Assembly: GCA_027067085.1 (NCBI GenBank)
Contig: JAMOMM010000409.1
Coordinates: 1 to 7,936, forward strand
DNA length: 7,936 bases
DNA from: Hyphomicrobiales bacterium
GTDB lineage: Bacteria; Pseudomonadota; Alphaproteobacteria; Rhizobiales; Aestuariivirgaceae
Direction: 5' to 3'
Part shown: piece by piece, positions 5,452 through 7,936 of the stretch
Layout of the letters: each line of letters begins with the position of its first letter
Position numbering within the stretch: the first letter of the stretch is position 1
Translations under genes and position numbers: made by a program
Notes under the pieces: generated by a model
What the model was told of the DNA's origin: nothing
Database searches by the model: none
The model's input: only the letters and a program-made list of their open reading frames with translations

Positions 5452-5859
5452 ATGACAAAAAGTACTGAAGCAAAATTACGAGACGCTGGGTTACGCCCAA
5501 CAAAGCAACGAATTTCGCTGGCAAAGCTACTCTTTTCTAAAGGCAGCCGCCATGTAACGGCCGAAGGTCTTCATGACGAGGCCCAAGTGGCCTGTTTGCC
5601 AGTCTCTTTAGCCACGGTTTATAATACTTTAAACCAGTTCACTGGCGCAGGATTGCTGCGCGAAGTGGCTTGTGAAGGCAATAAATCTTACTTTGATACC
5701 AACACATCAAATCACTACCATTTTTATGTTGAAGGTGATGGCCAACTCATTGATATTCCAGTCGATAGCATCGATATTGCAGGATTGCCAGAAACACCTA
5801 AGGGTAAGAAAATCGGTCGAATTGACGTTATTGTGCAATTGGTACCAGACAATACCTAA
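5452..5859 (+). CDS. irr: Iron response regulator Irr (Fur family)
   Basis: Irr is the alphaproteobacterial Fur-family regulator that senses iron status through haem rather than free Fe2+, controlling haem synthesis, iron uptake and iron storage genes. The 135-aa protein starts with the winged-helix DNA-binding domain: LRDAGLRPTKQRISLAKLLF at 9-28 and the recognition region VSLATVYNTLNQF at 51-63. A dimerisation domain follows (about 80-135). It lacks the Cys-X-X-Cys zinc motifs of true Fur. The haem-linked His cluster usual in Irr as HHH is here H88-Y89-H90, keeping the outer two. The N-terminal Cys-Pro haem regulatory motif of Bradyrhizobium Irr is absent, as in many rhizobia. An in-frame TGA at 5449 fixes the ATG at 5452; the ribosome site (GAG, 5443-5445) is weak. 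Divergent from fabA. Confidence 0.93.
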   Translation: MTKSTEAKLRDAGLRPTKQRISLAKLLFSKGSRHVTAEGLHDEAQVACLPVSLATVYNTLNQFTGAGLLREVACEGNKSYFDTNTSNHYHFYVEGDGQLIDIPVDSIDIAGLPETPKGKKIGRIDVIVQLVPDNT

Positions 5860-5872
5860 GACCAGTATTGTC
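5848..5872 (+). terminator. Hairpin spanning the irr stop codon, weak terminator candidate
   Basis: GACAATAC (5848-5855) and GTATTGTC (5865-5872) form a perfect 8-bp stem with a 9-nt loop that contains the irr TAA. The stem is AT-rich and no run of T follows directly, so it does not meet the form of a strong intrinsic terminator. It may mark the transcript end in the 38-bp gap between convergent irr and the SH3 gene, or be structural chance. Confidence 0.3.
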
Positions 5873-5897
5873 AGTGACCTCTAAAAGCCGAAAAATT

Positions 5898-6554
5898 TTA
5901 TTTCGAAATAGTCTCGTTGGGATAAACACCCCATAGCATGGTCTGTTGAATCCAACCTTCATAGCCCTTGATGGTAAGTTGGCACCACGCGCCATTGCAG
6001 GTTTTTACTTCACCAACAGCACCCGCATTGACATTGGCAATAATGCTCTCGCTGAATTTTGGCGCATCATGTAAACCAATAGCAGAACCTTTGCGCCACG
6101 GGGCGATGGTTGCCATGCGCTTGCCTGCGAGCAAACTGTGGTAAACCCAACCTTCTTGGCCGTCACTATCGCGAATGCGCCGCCAATGCTCGAATTCGGC
6201 AATTATTTCAACGGGCAAACCTTTATAATGGAATATCCATGCGATTTTATGTTCGCTCGACGGGCCAAGCCTGACATTCACCTTAGAGCGCTTTAAACTC
6301 ACAAATCTTGGAATCGGCAGACCACTTGGCCCTGTTTCTTGGGGTGATTGATTCGCTTTTGAGCTAGCGGCTACCGTTTTTTGCTCAACTTTGAGATTAT
6401 CAGCTGTTGCTGTGTTGCTTGAGCTTGAGATGACATAAAAAGCCAACGCTCCAGCAACAATGCATGCACCGCTAACTAAAAGTGCGCCAAACCAGCCGCG
6501 TTTTCCAGATTTTCTTGTCAAGACTGAGGTTCCCCTGATCTTTCTTGTTTTCAC
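5898..6554 (-). CDS. Membrane-anchored protein with two bacterial SH3 domains
   Basis: No specific function is recognised. The 218-aa protein has a very basic N-terminus (1-20), one membrane segment (about 22-43, GALLVSGACIVAGALAFYVI), a Ser/Thr/Ala-rich linker (44-80) and two SH3-like units. The first is at about 84-143 (SLKRSKVNVRLGPS, HWRRIRDSDGQEGWVYHSLL), and the second, shorter one at about 151-206 (CNGAWCQL, YEGWIQQTML). Cys186 and Cys191 could form a disulfide in the periplasm. Such proteins (COG3807-type) are common in rhizobia and may bind cell wall or envelope components, but this is inference. The listed start is GTG at 6554, without a clear ribosome site. A TTG at 6521 has AGGGGA (6536-6531) 9 nt upstream and would give 207 aa with the same anchor; the start is therefore uncertain. 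Confidence 0.8.
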   Translation of the reverse strand: MKTRKIRGTSVLTRKSGKRGWFGALLVSGACIVAGALAFYVISSSSNTATADNLKVEQKTVAASSKANQSPQETGPSGLPIPRFVSLKRSKVNVRLGPSSEHKIAWIFHYKGLPVEIIAEFEHWRRIRDSDGQEGWVYHSLLAGKRMATIAPWRKGSAIGLHDAPKFSESIIANVNAGAVGEVKTCNGAWCQLTIKGYEGWIQQTMLWGVYPNETISK

Positions 6555-6590
6555 CGCTACTTTAAGTCATAGCGCTCCCAAATGTGAATA

Positions 6591-6599
6591 TCTATAGCA
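6591..6599 (-). promoter_or_regulatory. Possible extended -10 promoter for the SH3 gene
   Basis: On the minus strand the sequence reads TGCTATAGA, an extended -10 (TG-N-TATAGA) about 37 bp before the GTG. A GTGACA lies further upstream at a spacing that fits poorly, so the site rests on the extended -10 alone. The rest of the 238-bp region between this gene and the dehydrogenase is AT-rich and unassigned. Confidence 0.3.
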
Positions 6600-6660
6600 T
6601 ACAGTGAGAATTTAATATGTCACCATTTTGTCGAATACGCAGCGTTAAATGAGATTCAGA

Positions 6661-6726
6661 TAAAAAAATCTAAAAAATCACGTTGTTTGACTTAAAAACA
6701 CTAGCAATTAAAGCCTTGCCTAAGGC
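6661..6726 (+). promoter_or_regulatory. A-tract region with -35-like box upstream of the dehydrogenase gene
   Basis: Three A-tracts (6662-6668, 6672-6677, 6694-6698) lie about one and two helical turns apart, and the first two come just before TTGACT (6687-6692), a 5 of 6 match to the -35 consensus. They could act as an UP element. No convincing -10 box follows at 16-18 bp, so the promoter is not settled. A small palindrome GCCTT-N4-AAGGC is at 6713-6726. Confidence 0.3.
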
Positions 6727-6792
6727 ATAATGCATCAACCTGCACGTGGCCATGTAAACGTCACGCGAGACAAAACAATTTAGGAAACGTTC

Positions 6793-7800
6793 ATGTCAGC
6801 TTTATCATCGTCTTCAAAACGCAAACCAGTGGTTATCGTAACCCGCCGTTTGCCTGATGTGGTGGAAACGAGATTGCGCGAACTTTTTGATACTCGCCTC
6901 AATGAAACCGATAAACCAATGACCCGCGCTCAATTGATTGAAGCTGTAAAGACAGCCGACATTTTGGTGCCAACGGTTACCGATAAAATTGATAAAGCGG
7001 TTTTGATGCAAGCGGGTGAACAGTTTAAAATGGTCGCAAATTTTGGTAACGGCGTTGATAATATCGATGTTGAAACCGCCAGCCTGCGCGGTATCACGGT
7101 CACCAACACACCAGGTGTTTTGACTGAAGATACGGCCGATATGACTATGGGCCTCATTTTGGCCGTTGCCCGCCGCGTTATTGAAGGGGCAAGTGTCATT
7201 GGGGATGAAGATAAGTGGAAAGGTTGGTCGCCAACTTGGATGCTTGGGTCGCGTATTTTTGGCAAACGTTTGGGCATTATTGGCATGGGCCGCATTGGTC
7301 AGGCCGTTGCCCGCCGCGCCAAAGCATTTGGTTTGCAAATCCATTACCATAATCGCAAAGCCATACATTCGAGCATTGAAGATGAACTTGAAGCAACTCA
7401 TTGGGATAGTTTGGACCAAATGTTATCGCGCATGGATGTCATTTCGGTCAATTGTCCAAGTACACCTGGCACTTATCATTTGCTCTCGGCGCGGCGGTTA
7501 AAGTTGGTGAAGCCCGAAGCGATTATTGTGAATACCGCTCGCGGTGAAATTATTGACGAAAATGCTCTAACCCGCATGCTTGAAGCGGGTGAATTAGCTG
7601 GCGTTGGTCTTGATGTGTATGAGCATGAACCTGCAGTAAACAAAAAACTGCTCAAGAATCCAAAAGCCGTTTTGCTACCTCACATGGGCTCAGCCACCAT
7701 CGAAGGACGCATCGATATGGGCGAAAAAGTCATTATCAATATCAAAACCTTCGTCGACGGCCACACCCCACCTGATCGGGTACTGCCCTCAATGGTTTAG
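6793..7800 (+). CDS. gyaR: D-isomer-specific 2-hydroxyacid dehydrogenase, GyaR-like (probable glyoxylate reductase)
   Basis: An NAD(P)H-dependent cytosolic dehydrogenase that likely reduces glyoxylate, and perhaps hydroxypyruvate or other 2-oxoacids, to the D-2-hydroxyacid. The 335-aa protein has the family layout. A split substrate domain (about 11-110 and 305-335) carries NFGNGVDNID at 83-92. The nucleotide domain has GIIGMGRIG at 161-169. The catalytic set is Arg250 (NTARGEIIDE), Glu279 (YEHEP) and His297 (LPHMGSAT). It closely follows the form of rhizobial proteins annotated as glyoxylate reductase GyaR. The motif pattern does not settle the true substrate: D-glycerate, D-lactate or another hydroxyacid is possible. 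The ATG follows an AGGAAA ribosome site (6782-6787). It appears to be transcribed alone and is divergent from the SH3 gene. Confidence 0.9.
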   Translation: MSALSSSSKRKPVVIVTRRLPDVVETRLRELFDTRLNETDKPMTRAQLIEAVKTADILVPTVTDKIDKAVLMQAGEQFKMVANFGNGVDNIDVETASLRGITVTNTPGVLTEDTADMTMGLILAVARRVIEGASVIGDEDKWKGWSPTWMLGSRIFGKRLGIIGMGRIGQAVARRAKAFGLQIHYHNRKAIHSSIEDELEATHWDSLDQMLSRMDVISVNCPSTPGTYHLLSARRLKLVKPEAIIVNTARGEIIDENALTRMLEAGELAGVGLDVYEHEPAVNKKLLKNPKAVLLPHMGSATIEGRIDMGEKVIINIKTFVDGHTPPDRVLPSMV

Positions 7801-7827
7801 TTTTAATCTTCGATTAAATCTAAACCA
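7793..7827 (+). terminator. Long imperfect hairpin at the end of the dehydrogenase gene
   Basis: Bases 7793-7800 pair perfectly with 7820-7827 (8 bp), and after one T-T mismatch 7802-7808 pair with 7812-7818 (7 bp), leaving a 3-nt loop. The gene's TAG stop (7798-7800) is inside the first arm. No T-run follows on either strand, so this is not a textbook intrinsic terminator. It may protect the mRNA 3' end or work with another factor. Confidence 0.45.
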
Positions 7828-7864
7828 ACCGAAATCAAATGAGTATTCAGAATTATCAGCGGCA

Positions 7865-7896
7865 GGTGATTGGTACAATCACCGAGAGCAATGCTC
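7865..7896. other. Two adjacent short hairpins in the last intergenic stretch
   Basis: GGTGATTG (7865-7872) and CAATCACC (7876-7883) form a perfect 8-bp stem with a 3-nt loop. GAGC (7886-7889) and GCTC (7893-7896) form a 4-bp stem right after it. Nothing T-rich follows closely. I see no recognisable gene between 7801 and 7936; an ATG-started frame at 7839-7904 (21 codons) lacks a ribosome site. Confidence 0.35.
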
Positions 7897-7936
7897 CTGT
7901 TTAACCACCTCATAATTTGTCAAAATGCCTTGGGTC

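Noticed and set aside
5430..5468. A 12-codon frame (ATG at 5430) overlapping the irr start, possible leader peptide
   Set aside because: It has no ribosome site and no regulatory codon run, and short frames of this size are expected by chance.
5342..5524. A 60-codon minus-strand frame over the irr leader and start
   Set aside because: Its repeated Gly-Gln-Val-Leu-type peptide simply translates the 11-bp DNA repeat; there is no support for a gene.
6561..6569. A minimal start-stop frame (ATG ACT TAA, minus strand) just before the SH3 gene GTG, preceded by GGGAG
   Set aside because: Too short to judge; it may be chance and is only of note because the SH3 gene start itself is uncertain.
6814..7419. 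A 201-codon open frame on the minus strand inside the dehydrogenase gene
   Set aside because: It lies wholly opposite a gene with intact catalytic motifs, its peptide has no recognisable domain, and long antisense frames are common in such genes.

Overview
The window looks like ordinary chromosomal DNA from an alphaproteobacterium, most likely of the Rhizobiales/Hyphomicrobiales. The reasons are an Irr-type Fur-family regulator (an alphaproteobacterial protein) transcribed away from a fabA-fabB-fabI cluster, a coaBC-dut-moeB run, and a rhizobial-style GyaR-like dehydrogenase. By eye the GC content is in the mid-40s percent, fairly low for that order, so a marine or host-associated lineage is possible; this is inference. 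I see no phage, IS element, CRISPR array, tRNA or rRNA.

Left part (1-2550, plus strand): the last codons of a gene ending in a hydrophobic tail (possibly ubiB), then coaBC, dut and a MoeB/ThiF-type E1-like enzyme. The last three are joined by two 4-nt ATGA overlaps and must be one operon. They cover coenzyme A synthesis, dUTP removal and activation of a sulfur-carrier protein.

Middle part (2525-5132, minus strand): fabA, fabB and fabI, closely spaced in that transcriptional order. FabA makes and isomerises the unsaturated 10-carbon intermediate, FabB elongates it, and FabI does the last reduction in each cycle. The 3' ends of fabI and moeB overlap by 26 bp, head-on.

The 319-bp gap between fabA and irr (5133-5451) is the most interesting part. 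It holds a perfect 7-7-7 inverted repeat filling a plausible fabA promoter spacer, a second perfect inverted repeat next to it, a tandem 12-bp repeat, a Fur-box-like palindrome inside a good irr promoter, and six CCAAA-type units spaced 10-11 bp apart in the irr leader. This suggests iron or manganese control of irr and perhaps linked control of unsaturated fatty acid synthesis. The regulation is inferred; the sequence elements are visible directly.

Right part (5452-7936): irr, a minus-strand membrane-anchored double-SH3 protein, a 238-bp divergent intergenic region, and a GyaR-like 2-hydroxyacid dehydrogenase followed by a long imperfect hairpin and two short ones. I found no clearly undescribed system. 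The novelty is in the regulatory DNA and in some residue-level departures in FabI, the MoeB-like protein and Irr.
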